NCBI GenBank assembly: GCA_015499985.1
Contig: JAAAUF010000152.1
Span: 11,799-57,195, forward strand
From: Haplosporangium gracile
Taxonomy: Eukaryota > Mortierellomycota > Mortierellomycetes > Mortierellales > Mortierellaceae
Direction of reading: 5' to 3'
Length of the DNA stretch: 45,397 nucleotides
Both the position numbers and the translations under genes were made by a program. The stretch's first letter is position 1. Every line of letters starts with the position of its first letter. This document shows, one piece after another, positions 20,669-29,454 of the stretch. The notes beneath the pieces are model-generated. The model searched no databases. It had not been told where the DNA came from and saw only the letters and a list, made by a program, of their open reading frames with translations.

Positions 20669-22750
20669 ATGGATTCAGCCTACGACAAAGTCTTTGCGAT
20701 CCCCGAACTCGTTCACAAACTGGCCACAAACCTAACGCAAGGCGAACTCTCCAGCCTGATGCAGACCTCCCATCGTCTGCACGCGTTTTGCCTTGCAGCC
20801 TTCTACCGACACATGGACTGCCATACAGGACCGTTGCTCGACAGCCCCGACGCCCTTCTTGCCCTTGCCAGGAACATTCAGCATGTTCGCTCTCTCGATT
20901 CCGGAAGGGACTTTTCTGTCTACTACTTTAACGCCGTCCTGGCATTCCACCACATGGTCTCCGAGCTTCTTGGGCAAGGGAGGGCAGCGTTTTGTGTGCC
21001 TCCGTGGATCCCACCACCAGATCCACGACCTTGTCTCTTGATCCCGTTCCCGCCCATGACGCATCTCACACACTTGACGGTTCAGATTGGACTGGATTAT
21101 GTACAGGGTGAGTTTGAGGGTGGGTGCTTTCTGGACAAGTACGAAACCAACAACCACGTCACACAGGTCTGCTGGATATTGCATTTGAACCCGAACCTAG
21201 TCCAAGTCAGCATTTTCGGGATCCCAACGAAGAGCATCGAGGCGCTGTATATTTTGGCAAAGGCCATCACTAAGCTCAACAGACTGGAAAAGCTGCTGCT
21301 GGGCCTCATGGGGAGAGAGGTTCTGTGGACCTTGCTCTCGTACTCGTACTTCCTTGCCTGCCCGCGCTCGATCCAGGCATTGGCGGTGGTGTTTGAGGAA
21401 TCGACTGGCGATGATGACGAGGAAGATGATGACGGAAACGGTGGCGACGACGATGACGATGCGGAGTTCTTGTACGTGAGCAAAGCGCTCGAAGTAGCCA
21501 TACAGAAGATCGTCTCTTGGGACGTCAATCACGAAGGAGCCCGGGAATTACATAGCCTAACGTTTCTGACGCTCGAGAACTTGGCGTATCTAACGACAGA
21601 GGAGGTCTGCGAGATCTTTGCGGATTGTCCGAATCTGGAACATCTTACGCTGCCATTCCTGGGTTCAGCGGTCGACATTGTCACAGTCGGACGCGCCATC
21701 GGCAAGGGCTGTCCCAAGCTCACGGGAATGATTAGCAAAGGGTTCGCGGACGATCGGCGGCAGGCACTTGTTCTGGAAATCATGGAGTCAATGGTGGCAG
21801 CGCCTGCACTGGAGAAATTTGTGTCGGTGGGCACCTTTGAGATGTCAAGCAGATTATCGGCGACGTTCCGGAGACATGCGACTGCGCTGACATGGGTGCA
21901 GTTTGATTTCAACAAGAAGATGGTAATCCCATTTATTCAGCTCGTGTTATTTGAGTGCCCCAACCTGGAGAAGTTCATCCTTGGGGGCGGTGCAAGATGG
22001 AGGACGGATGGGCCGGCGTTGACGGTTTCGGAGATTGTTGAGAGAAAGTGGGCGAGCTCGCGGATTAGGGAACTCAACCTCAGGATTTCGCTTGGCCATC
22101 TTGCTTTCTCTGCCCCTACCTCTCCTGATGCTGATTCTCTTACTTCTCTTACTGCTTCTCCTGCTACTGCTAATGCAGCTCTTACTTATGCTTCTACGGG
22201 TGTAGCTTCTGCTGCTACCTCTGTCGCTGATTCAGCTGCTACTGCTGCTCGTACTGCTCATGCTACTGGTGTTAAGGGGGAAGTCGAATCTTCAGAGCCG
22301 TATTACCTTCGACGCGCCCCCATTCTCCTTACGAATCAGGAGCAACGACAGATGACGGTACTTGAAAAGTTTTACAAGCAGCTGGGAGTACAGACAGAGC
22401 TGGAGGTACTGGAGTTGTGGAGGATTGAGCCCATATCGGGTGATGTTGATCTTTTGTGGGATCTGACTCTTCCTGCGCTGCTGAGTCTGGGCGACCCCAT
22501 CGCTGGTCGACCTGGGTTCCTGGGCCTGTGGAGCGGGCTCAAGAAGTTGAGGTCTTTGCATGGGTCCTTCAGTTCTTACACGGACGAGAATAAGATCATC
22601 TTTGGAATGAAGGAGGTTCAGTGGTTGGCGGAGGCTTGGCCCGCGTTGGAAGAGGCTGATTTCTGTCCTGAGCTTCCCTATGGCGAGAGTGAGCTCTTGC
22701 CGCACTTCAAGTGGTTGAATGAGCTCAGGCCTGAGATTTTGCTTTCTTAG
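20669..22750 (+). CDS. Family-1 F-box/LRR protein (gene E), 693 aa
   Basis: An intact single-exon gene starting at the only suitable ATG after a C/T-rich leader. Residues 8-50 are F-box-like (VFAIPELVHKLATNL, then SHRLHAFCLAAFYRHM). FPPMTHLTHLTV marks the conserved motif, and irregular LRRs follow (CPNLEHLTLPFL; CPNLEKFILGG). It has two inserts compared with A and D. One is an acidic run (GDDDEEDDDGNGGDDDDDAE) at about 247-266. The other is an Ala/Ser/Thr-rich low-complexity stretch at about 480-537, whose codons nearly all end in T, unlike the flanks. The C-terminal block is typical (GRPGFLGLWSGLKKLRSL, then WLAEAWPALEEADF). Role by family: SCF substrate receptor; target unknown. It is convergent with gene F, 140 bp apart. 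No AATAAA was found right after the stop. Confidence 0.85.
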   Translation: MDSAYDKVFAIPELVHKLATNLTQGELSSLMQTSHRLHAFCLAAFYRHMDCHTGPLLDSPDALLALARNIQHVRSLDSGRDFSVYYFNAVLAFHHMVSELLGQGRAAFCVPPWIPPPDPRPCLLIPFPPMTHLTHLTVQIGLDYVQGEFEGGCFLDKYETNNHVTQVCWILHLNPNLVQVSIFGIPTKSIEALYILAKAITKLNRLEKLLLGLMGREVLWTLLSYSYFLACPRSIQALAVVFEESTGDDDEEDDDGNGGDDDDDAEFLYVSKALEVAIQKIVSWDVNHEGARELHSLTFLTLENLAYLTTEEVCEIFADCPNLEHLTLPFLGSAVDIVTVGRAIGKGCPKLTGMISKGFADDRRQALVLEIMESMVAAPALEKFVSVGTFEMSSRLSATFRRHATALTWVQFDFNKKMVIPFIQLVLFECPNLEKFILGGGARWRTDGPALTVSEIVERKWASSRIRELNLRISLGHLAFSAPTSPDADSLTSLTASPATANAALTYASTGVASAATSVADSAATAARTAHATGVKGEVESSEPYYLRRAPILLTNQEQRQMTVLEKFYKQLGVQTELEVLELWRIEPISGDVDLLWDLTLPALLSLGDPIAGRPGFLGLWSGLKKLRSLHGSFSSYTDENKIIFGMKEVQWLAEAWPALEEADFCPELPYGESELLPHFKWLNELRPEILLS

Positions 22751-22890
22751 GCGGCCATGTGTCTGTGTCATCTTTTTGCTTAGGTTACGCCTTGCGGATC
22801 AAATTAAAAAGGAACGTCTGCGAAACAAATTCAAAATAACGTGGACGGAAGTACATTTCTATTATGGAAACTTGTGACACAAATGATAGC

Positions 22891-24933
22891 CTACGCCGTA
22901 GGATCGGGAAACCGGGCAGGCCATTCTTGGTGCAGACACATTTGGAAGGCAAGCCAACCCACGACCAATTCTTCGCTCACAGGCTTGTCGACTTCCTGTT
23001 GCTGCTGTTGTTGGTGAAGCTGCTGTCGCTGTTGCTGCTGTTGTTGCGGTGTTTGCGGTTGTGATCGCCTTGAAAACGCACCATCGTTCTTTGTCCGGAT
23101 CGACCTCAGTTCCGGCCACCACTGCCGGAACCACTGAGCCTCCCTCCTCGTCATCTTGTTCTCCCATCCCGAAACCGTCAACTCTCTCATCCGTCCCAAC
23201 CTCTGCAACGCCTCCAACCCCGCCTCTAGAGTCCAGGGTAATCCCCGTGGGACCTCGTGTAAGAACTGTTCAATCCCATATCCTCCTGACAAGTCCAAAA
23301 CCTCCAGATCTGTGAGCTGTCCTAGTTGAAGGAATACAGACTTTTGAACTTGGAGGAAGCGGTTCGAATCAGGGGGGTGGGCGTCCCAGAGAGGGAAGCC
23401 AAAAAAGAGGTTGTCAGTTTCCCAGAGTCCCGAGTCTGGCCGAGCGAGACAGATGAGCATTTGGAGTCTTTGGAGTTTGAGGCATGCCCAGGGTTTAGGT
23501 GACTGGAAGATGTCTTCGCCCCACAGGACGCCCGCGGGGCCTTTAAAGTCGAGAAGGGCAGGGAGGTGACAGAGGAGTGATTGGAGATCGGTGCTCTTGA
23601 TCCTTTCGCTTCCCGAGAGGTCCAGGTGTGTCAGTTGCTGGCATAGGCTGGAGTGGGCGATCAGGTCCGAGATAAAGGTTGGTTGGAGGGTTAACTTGAG
23701 GAGTAAGAGCGACCGCAAGGAGGTCTTGGTGGATGGTAGGAGGTTGTGTGTGAAAGCTTCTGGCATGAGGCTTCCTCGATCGTGTTTGAACCTTGTGAGC
23801 ATTGGGCAATTCCATTCAACGACGTGGCGGTGGGTCAGGACAAGTGGTGAACCCTCGAGCCGGGCTCTGTTCAACTCGGCGAGGAAGGGTAGTGAGAAGG
23901 CACAGTCGACGAGTTCTAGGTGTTGGAGGACTGGGCCGTAGATGTTGAGAATTTCTGAGGTGAGGAACTGGGGTCGGTCGAGGGTTAGGGATTGTATGCG
24001 GGCAAGGTGGAGAGTTGGTTGTGAGTGAATTGGTGACAACGGCGACGACGTTGGTGATGTTGGGGCGATTGAGAGTATGGACATATCTTGCTCCACTTCT
24101 TCCAGACCGGGCCACGTTGCTCTCGACACCAGATGCAAGGACCTCAAGCTGAGCCGTCGAAGCTCAGGGCAGTTCTCAATGATCCGATTGATCTCCGCAC
24201 AAGTTGCCGTCAAAGAATCCAGTGCCAGATCGATCAGACGATGTGGTAGTTGCTTCGACAGCAAGTGTCCACCAATCCGTTCCATATGCACGTTCGAGTC
24301 GCCGATCCAATGGAAACTCCTGAGGTTGGGATGGTATTCCAGCAGGGCCAAAATACGGTTGCTCGACTTGACGAACCAGGGCTGGTTTTGATGATCGTAT
24401 CGAAATGCGACTGTGGTTCTGAATCGTGCTGGTGGGGTAGCTCCCAAGGGCTCGTTATCGTCATGTCCATAGTCGTCGTCATCCCCCTCCCGAGTCCAAC
24501 AACAAAGCCCCTGTGCGATCGAGCTGAGCCTAATGGTGAGGTGTAACAGGTTCGGACAGTATTGGATCGGATCAAGGTTATAATCCGAAGAGCGCAAGAC
24601 GCTCTTTGTCCCTTGACTGCTCCCATTATTACTGCCCATCCCACTGTATCTCCCCCGAGTAACGATAGGGTTAACCTTCTGCATAACAGAAGGCTCTTCA
24701 AGAACAAGAGACTGAGTATGGATTCCATAGGCGCGCCATTGGATAGGACCAAGGATAGGTTGAAAGGTACGGTGACCAAGGACCAAGTCTCGGTAGAGGA
24801 GTCTTCGAAAGTCTGTTCGCCAGTCCTTGCAGACGTTCATGCAAGCAATCAGGTCCCGCTTGCTGTTGTTAGTGGTGATGAGGAAGAGGCCGATGTGGGT
24901 CCTGATCTCTGAGAGCGAAAGGGCTTCTTGCAT
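22891..24933 (-). CDS. Family-2 F-box/LRR protein (gene F), 680 aa
   Basis: An intact single-exon gene on the minus strand, ATG at 24933. Residues 5-55 are F-box-like (LSLSEIRTHIGLFL, then CMNVCKDWRTDFRRLLYRDL). LRRs cover about 110-560 (YCPNLLHLTIRLSS; CPELRRLSLRSLHLVS; LTHLDLSGSERIKSTDL; LTDLEVLDLSGG). An acidic patch (EGDDDDYGHDDNE) lies near 150-162. The C-terminal block MRELTVSGWENKMTRREAQW followed by WWPELRSIR parallels the family-1 ending, although the LRR core differs. After it comes a Gln-rich tract at about 618-645 with CAG/CAA runs, and then a short conserved-looking tail. Family role: substrate receptor of an SCF ubiquitin ligase. It faces gene E tail to tail. Confidence 0.85.
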   Translation of the reverse strand: MQEALSLSEIRTHIGLFLITTNNSKRDLIACMNVCKDWRTDFRRLLYRDLVLGHRTFQPILGPIQWRAYGIHTQSLVLEEPSVMQKVNPIVTRGRYSGMGSNNGSSQGTKSVLRSSDYNLDPIQYCPNLLHLTIRLSSIAQGLCCWTREGDDDDYGHDDNEPLGATPPARFRTTVAFRYDHQNQPWFVKSSNRILALLEYHPNLRSFHWIGDSNVHMERIGGHLLSKQLPHRLIDLALDSLTATCAEINRIIENCPELRRLSLRSLHLVSRATWPGLEEVEQDMSILSIAPTSPTSSPLSPIHSQPTLHLARIQSLTLDRPQFLTSEILNIYGPVLQHLELVDCAFSLPFLAELNRARLEGSPLVLTHRHVVEWNCPMLTRFKHDRGSLMPEAFTHNLLPSTKTSLRSLLLLKLTLQPTFISDLIAHSSLCQQLTHLDLSGSERIKSTDLQSLLCHLPALLDFKGPAGVLWGEDIFQSPKPWACLKLQRLQMLICLARPDSGLWETDNLFFGFPLWDAHPPDSNRFLQVQKSVFLQLGQLTDLEVLDLSGGYGIEQFLHEVPRGLPWTLEAGLEALQRLGRMRELTVSGWENKMTRREAQWFRQWWPELRSIRTKNDGAFSRRSQPQTPQQQQQQRQQLHQQQQQQEVDKPVSEELVVGWLAFQMCLHQEWPARFPDPTA
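22996..23065 (-). repeat. CAG/CAA tract coding poly-Gln in gene F
   Basis: A trinucleotide-rich stretch (CTG/TTG on the plus strand) within the 3' end of gene F. It encodes runs of six and seven Gln interrupted by Arg, Leu and His, and its length may vary between strains. Confidence 0.7.
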
Positions 24934-25184
24934 CGTTTTTGTTTGTGGAAGTAACTGGCTGGTTTGTAGAGTGCTGAATGAAAAGAAAAGAAAAAAAAAA
25001 AGTGCGGAGTCCTACTTACCACTTACCTGCCCCTACTTTTTATTTGAGCGTTCGAAAACTGCGGGATGGATCAAACCTGACATGCATACCTTATCGATAA
25101 AAATGCTTCTTTTTGTACGTTTGTTGCTTTTTGCTACTCTTGGCGATTGAATCAACTGATGGTGCAACTTTGAAAAAAGGACGC

Positions 25185-26289
25185 TCATGACCTGGAGTGA
25201 TGTCCATTCAACTTCTCTAGCTGAGGCATCTGTCGCAGAAACTCCCTCCTTTCAGCAAGCGACAAAGTCCATATCGAATCCCTGTCGACAGTAATCTCCC
25301 GTATTGCCTCTCCACATCGTTCAACCAGACACGTCGAAGTCTCCTTCAATTGGGTCGTTTTCCGCAGTTTGACCTTTTGAAGAGATTTGTATGCCAACCT
25401 CTAATAACTCTAATCACCACCGCACCCTTCAGATGTTCACAATACAGCGACTCGAGTTTCGGCAGCCCCCCAAGAAGGATCCGCCTGCGCATGCTGCAAA
25501 AAGCAACGCAGTCTCAACTTCCGAACCTTGGCTTCAACGAAAAAAACACCTGCCCATACTGGCACGCTGCCCTGCCCATCGTCAACTTCTTGACTCGCCT
25601 CAATTCCAAGGCCAAATGCCACCTGTCCGGAATTGTGAGATCGAACTCCTCTATCTCCAACTCCTCTATCTCCAACTCCTCCAGCCACGGACAACGCTTC
25701 ACAAGCGCATTGATCACATACACATCACACGTCGCCTCTGACAGCAATCGAATTCGAGTATGAAAGATTCAAGTCCCTATTCAGAATCTGCCGATGCTGC
25801 GAACTCATCGATCCCCAATTAATCTTCAACTCCTCAAGCCCCAAGTTCTGTCAAATAAGCTCCTGCATCTGCGCGCCCGCTTCTTGAATTGCTGGGTGCC
25901 GTCCATGGTCGTCATCGAACCGTCTCGAGTCGACACCCAGGTCCAGTACCTTCAAGTTTCGGTAGTGGAGAAACTTCCAGCCGTTAATAAAGACCTGCCT
26001 GTCTTCGAGGACGAGTTATCGGATAAGGTGTTCGTTCGGTTGGATAAGTGAGAGGGGAAAGCCTTCTCGGGTGCGGCGTTTGAAGACGACAGAAGACCAG
26101 GTGAGGACATAGCGATAGAAAGAAAAGAATGCGCGATTGACTTGACAACGGACTAATAAAGAGGCGCGATCGAGGTATAGGGCGAAGAGGAGACGGATCT
26201 CGAGCAGGTTGAATGGGGTTGTCAATGTTGTATATTGCGAGAGAAGAAAGTGTGTCGACCGTGTCCGTGGTTGTGAATGGCCAAGTCAT
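25185..26289 (-). pseudogene. Decayed family-2 F-box/LRR gene
   Basis: On the minus strand an ATG at 26289 opens a short frame. In a second frame comes an F-box (FNLLEIRLLFALYLDRASL, then CQVNRAFFSFYRYVLTWSSV). That frame meets a TAA (after NEHLIR) and continues as WKFLHYRNLKVLDLGVD, then meets a TGA and continues as LGLEELKINWGS. A frameshift leads to an LRR piece at 25514-25747 (LVKRCPWLEELEIEE). After further shifts, LPKLESLYCEHLKG and the C-terminal block LSLAERREFLRQMPQLEKLN end the copy near 25185. At least two stops and three frameshifts are present. The order of parts equals that of a family-2 gene, although the middle LRRs are few. It lies directly upstream of gene F in the same orientation. 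Confidence 0.7.
25644..25680 (-). repeat. 15-bp tandem repeat (2.5 copies)
   Basis: The unit AACTCCTCTATCTCC on the plus strand is repeated 2.5 times. On the minus strand it encodes the pentapeptide LEIEE, so it expands one LRR strand of the decayed gene without breaking its frame. Confidence 0.7.
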
Positions 26290-27291
26290 GCTTTTGCGCG
26301 TTATAACTGTCGTGGGAAGAGAGTGTTAAGAATGGGTTGTGGAAGGAGGAGAAAAAAGGGGAGAAGGAGACTTCTTTATGCCTTTTCCAAGGATGCACAA
26401 ACAACAAAAGCGAGCAAGGGAAAGCAAAAGGCATGCCACGAAAGGTCACATCATTTAGTCACGCTCGCAATATTTTTCGTTGAATTGCCAACAGACAGGG
26501 GAGGGTGTGCCAGCGTGGTCTACCGGGAAAAGAAGGGAAGAAGGGGAGAAGGGCGGGGAGAAAAAGAGAAGAGAAGAACTGCTTTTTACCTTCGGGCTGA
26601 ATATCAACCGAAGAGAAGCAAGCAACCTGTCCACTTGTCTAGAAACTTTTTGTCAACCTTCACATTTGAACAACCACTCCGATCCCATGGTCTATTTAGA
26701 GAATGAAACACAGCGCCCGTTTCCTTCTTCATCCTTTACACAATTTTTTTTTCTTGATGCTCCTTTTTTCTACAAGAATGTGAGCATGTTCATTTTTATT
26801 CTTCTTTCTCGTCTTTCTGCCCCTAAGAATTTGTTTGCTTTGCGCCCTCCGCAGCGCAGTCATTCACCATTTGCATCTTGCAAACACGCTTGAGTTGTGC
26901 AGGTCCTTTATTCTTAGACCTTTTTTTTTAAGTGATCCGTGGGGTCGGATGGATGTTCGCCCGTGTGAGCAAAAGGGTATCATTGTTCTCTTTGTCTTAG
27001 GGTGGATGAATGGTGTCTCCGTGGGCAACATTCCTCTTCCATTCGAATGTTAACAACAGCCTTTGGTGTTCAACGACTAATCAGTGTTAGAGTTGGTGGC
27101 GCATCAATATCTGAGACTTCAATAAATAGCCTCGATTTTCTTTTTCTTCTTTTCTTCTTGTTCCTCTTCTTTCTCCTCTCTTCTTCCTCCTCCTTCCTCC
27201 TTTCTGTTTGTCATGTCTCATAACTTCCCCACACACACAAACGCCCTACTCCCCTCTCCCCTTCCACAACAACAACGACATAATCTGGCAA
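26290..27291. other. Intergenic: upstream region of gene G
   Basis: No reliable coding similarity. G/A-rich stretches (26335-26600) and long T/C-rich stretches (27130-27200) dominate. An AATAAATA string at 27121-27128 could act as an AT-rich core promoter; if so, the transcript would include the upstream ATG at 27213. The open frames in 26209-26900 are low-complexity and unlike the families here. Confidence 0.4.
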
Positions 27292-27431
27292 ATGACTGCA
27301 TGCACCACTTTCTTCCATATCCCCGAACTGGTCGCTTCCCTGGCCCCATTCCTCGACACCCAAGATATCGCCCATCTTGTCAAGACAAACAGGCTCCTCT
27401 CCCACGCCTGTGCCCCTCTCTTCTGGAGTGA
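27213..27431 (+). promoter_or_regulatory. Possible upstream ORF overlapping the start of gene G
   Basis: ATG 27213 opens a 72-codon frame that runs past the gene G start (27292) in another frame. If transcription starts near the AT-rich 27121-27128 element, ribosomes would meet this ATG first. The encoded peptide (Pro/His-rich) looks like a frame shadow and is probably not itself functional. Confidence 0.3.
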
Positions 27432-29106
27432 TCTCGACATCCACAACTCCGACACCGCCCTTGCCCTTATTCACTCCCCAAGTGCCCTCCAAGCCCTCGC
27501 CGAAAACCAGGACAACATTCGCACCCTCGCGACCGAAGCCAATTTCATCGCACATTATGTCATCGGACTTGTCGCATTCCTCCACAGTCATCCCGGTACA
27601 CCTTACGTCAGGTCCAGTTGGTTGCCCTCTTTGACCCCCAACAAGATCTGCCCTGCCAGCCTATCCTTCCCACCCCTTACCACCTTGACTCGGCTTTACT
27701 GCTCATTGTCAGTCAATCTCCCCTGCGGTCCACAATGGTCTGCTGATCAGCTCTCCCTCCAGCTCTGTTGGTTCGTCAGCCTAAACTCAGGACTCCAAGA
27801 ACTTTCTGTTGAGGGTCTCCGATTGGGCGATGATCTTGTCCTACGAGTGACCGCACGCACCATCTCTCGTCTCCACCGTCTCAAGCACCTGACCCTTGCC
27901 CCAGCCCACAAGGCTCACGTTGGACATTGCGTTGCCGAGATCCTTCTCTTCAATTGCCCTAAATCGATCGAGTCCTTCACTTTGGACTCTGAGATTGTCA
28001 GTGGACCCATGCTTCCTGATTTGATACCCAACGACAAGGATCGGGATGAGGGACCAGTAGAAGTTCGGAAGGCGCCCCTGCTCAACTTGAAGGAACTTCG
28101 ACTGCCCGAGCATTATGCTGGATTTTGCGCAGAAGATCTCTGTTCGATCATGGAACAGTGCCCCGCTATTGAGTCCTGGATCGTCCCATGTGTTGTTCAC
28201 GAGGAGGCTGGTCAAGAACTGTCGGATACCCTTCAGAGGCACTGCTCCAAGATTCGAGAACTTACCATCCGTGCCCCAGGAAAGGAACAGCATGGGCCTA
28301 CAGTCATCAGCATCATGGAGAAGTTGCCCAGTCAACAAGTCGAAGTCTTTTCCTTCAAGAGCTACCGAGAGTTCCTGCCTGATCGGATGATAGGGGCTCT
28401 TCTGAAACACTCAGAGAGTCTTCGGGTGATTCGGCTCGACAACTGTTGTAAGATTGGGCGACAAACGATCATGAAAATCTTGACAGGCTGTAAGGTTCTG
28501 GAAGAGTTTGTGGTTGACGGATTGGTCCATTTCCCGAGTAGGGTCGATCTCAGTCTGGAGGATGCGGTCGAGTTCAAGTGGGCGTCGACCAGGTTACGAC
28601 ATTTGCAGCTGGTGATGACCTTTGGCGAGTTTGGGGAAGATTGTGTGAATACTGAGGGCTTACGGGTATGGTCGGAGAATGATCTGCGTAGATGGTCCCT
28701 TGTCGAGAAATTTGCTCTGCAGATCGGGTCATTGCGAGATCTGGAGGTGTTGGATATCAGAGCTCTGAATGTCGCTACGGGAAGTGCAGTCTCGAGGTAC
28801 CATCTTGTCCCCATTCCTGGTCTGTTGATGCTGGATGACAAGAGCAAAAACAGGTTTGGTTTCTTGGACCAGTTAAAAGAGTTACACAAGTTGAGGGAGC
28901 TGCGAGGATCGTTCAGGGTGAGTGCGATGACAGCGCTGACAGGGACCATGGGAGCGAGGGAGGTTGCGTGGTTGAGCGAGAACTGGTCTTCACTGAAGGC
29001 TGCCGAGTTTCTGCCACATAACCATGTATTGAGCGTGGTGCCTGTCCCCGAGTGTTTACAGAACCTGCAAAGCAATCGCCCAGACCTGCGTCTCAGTCTG
29101 CAATGA
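27292..29106 (+). CDS. Family-1 F-box/LRR protein (gene G), 604 aa
   Basis: An intact single-exon gene. ATG 27292 is the first in-frame ATG and places the F-box as in the paralogs. Residues 7-50 are F-box-like (FFHIPELVASLAPFL, then TNRLLSHACAPLFWSDL). Landmarks follow: WLPSLTPNKICPASLSFPPL, irregular LRRs (MEQCPAIESWIVP; CKVLEEFVVDG; TRLRHLQLVMTFG) and a C-terminal block (IPGLLMLDD, GFLDQLKELHKLRELRGSF, then VAWLSENWSSLKAAEFLP) in which the usual WP is WS. Role by family: SCF substrate receptor, target unknown. An upstream out-of-frame ATG at 27213 opens a 72-codon frame overlapping the start, which could lower translation if it is in the mRNA. Confidence 0.85.
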   Translation: MTACTTFFHIPELVASLAPFLDTQDIAHLVKTNRLLSHACAPLFWSDLDIHNSDTALALIHSPSALQALAENQDNIRTLATEANFIAHYVIGLVAFLHSHPGTPYVRSSWLPSLTPNKICPASLSFPPLTTLTRLYCSLSVNLPCGPQWSADQLSLQLCWFVSLNSGLQELSVEGLRLGDDLVLRVTARTISRLHRLKHLTLAPAHKAHVGHCVAEILLFNCPKSIESFTLDSEIVSGPMLPDLIPNDKDRDEGPVEVRKAPLLNLKELRLPEHYAGFCAEDLCSIMEQCPAIESWIVPCVVHEEAGQELSDTLQRHCSKIRELTIRAPGKEQHGPTVISIMEKLPSQQVEVFSFKSYREFLPDRMIGALLKHSESLRVIRLDNCCKIGRQTIMKILTGCKVLEEFVVDGLVHFPSRVDLSLEDAVEFKWASTRLRHLQLVMTFGEFGEDCVNTEGLRVWSENDLRRWSLVEKFALQIGSLRDLEVLDIRALNVATGSAVSRYHLVPIPGLLMLDDKSKNRFGFLDQLKELHKLRELRGSFRVSAMTALTGTMGAREVAWLSENWSSLKAAEFLPHNHVLSVVPVPECLQNLQSNRPDLRLSLQ

Positions 29107-29215
29107 GATGTGACAAAGCATTCTAGCATTCAAAACAAATACACCGATGGGTTGTGCCCTCTGTCCATCTCCTTGTCTTCTCTGCTCTGTCCGCATTTTT
29201 GATTTTTGACCCGCC

Positions 29216-29352
29216 ATTTGAACCAGAGCTGTAAGCGACGGTCAAAAGGGGTGATAATTTTTTTTTTCGCACTAATTCCATGTAAAGCGAGCGAGCGACG
29301 GTCAAAAAAATCGGTCGCTCACCCTTTCGCTTACAGCTTTGATTTGAACCAG
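29216..29352. mobile_element. MITE-like palindromic element with 11-bp flanking repeats
   Basis: The 11-bp sequence ATTTGAACCAG occurs directly at 29216-29226 and 29342-29352. Between them is a roughly 115-bp unit with a perfect 12-bp terminal inverted repeat: AGCTGTAAGCGA at 29227-29238 and its complement at 29327-29338. Inside are a second hairpin (GAGCGACGG at 29293-29301 against CGGTCGCTC at 29312-29320) and two direct copies of GCGACGGTCAAAA (29235-29247, 29295-29307). This is the form of a non-autonomous DNA element with its target duplication; the 11-bp length points to Mutator-like elements. The right end has three extra bases between inverted repeat and duplication. No coding sequence is present. 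A transcription-terminator hairpin is an alternative reading. Confidence 0.6.
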
Positions 29353-29454
29353 CCACGTCTTGATTTCTCTTTTCTCACTGTCAGTCATCCACTACTCCTT
29401 ACTCTCGCTTCTTATTAATTGATTTGGAACCTCTTCTACTCCTCCCTTCAACAC

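Noticed and set aside
26209..26893. Overlapping 165- and 137-codon plus-strand frames
   Set aside because: Lys/Arg/Glu-rich sequence from G/A-rich DNA, non-ATG or weak starts and no similarity; treated as intergenic.
28362..29129. 255-codon open frame antisense to gene G
   Set aside because: It lies fully over the gene G coding region, has no family similarity and is a frame shadow of a high-C/G third-position gene.
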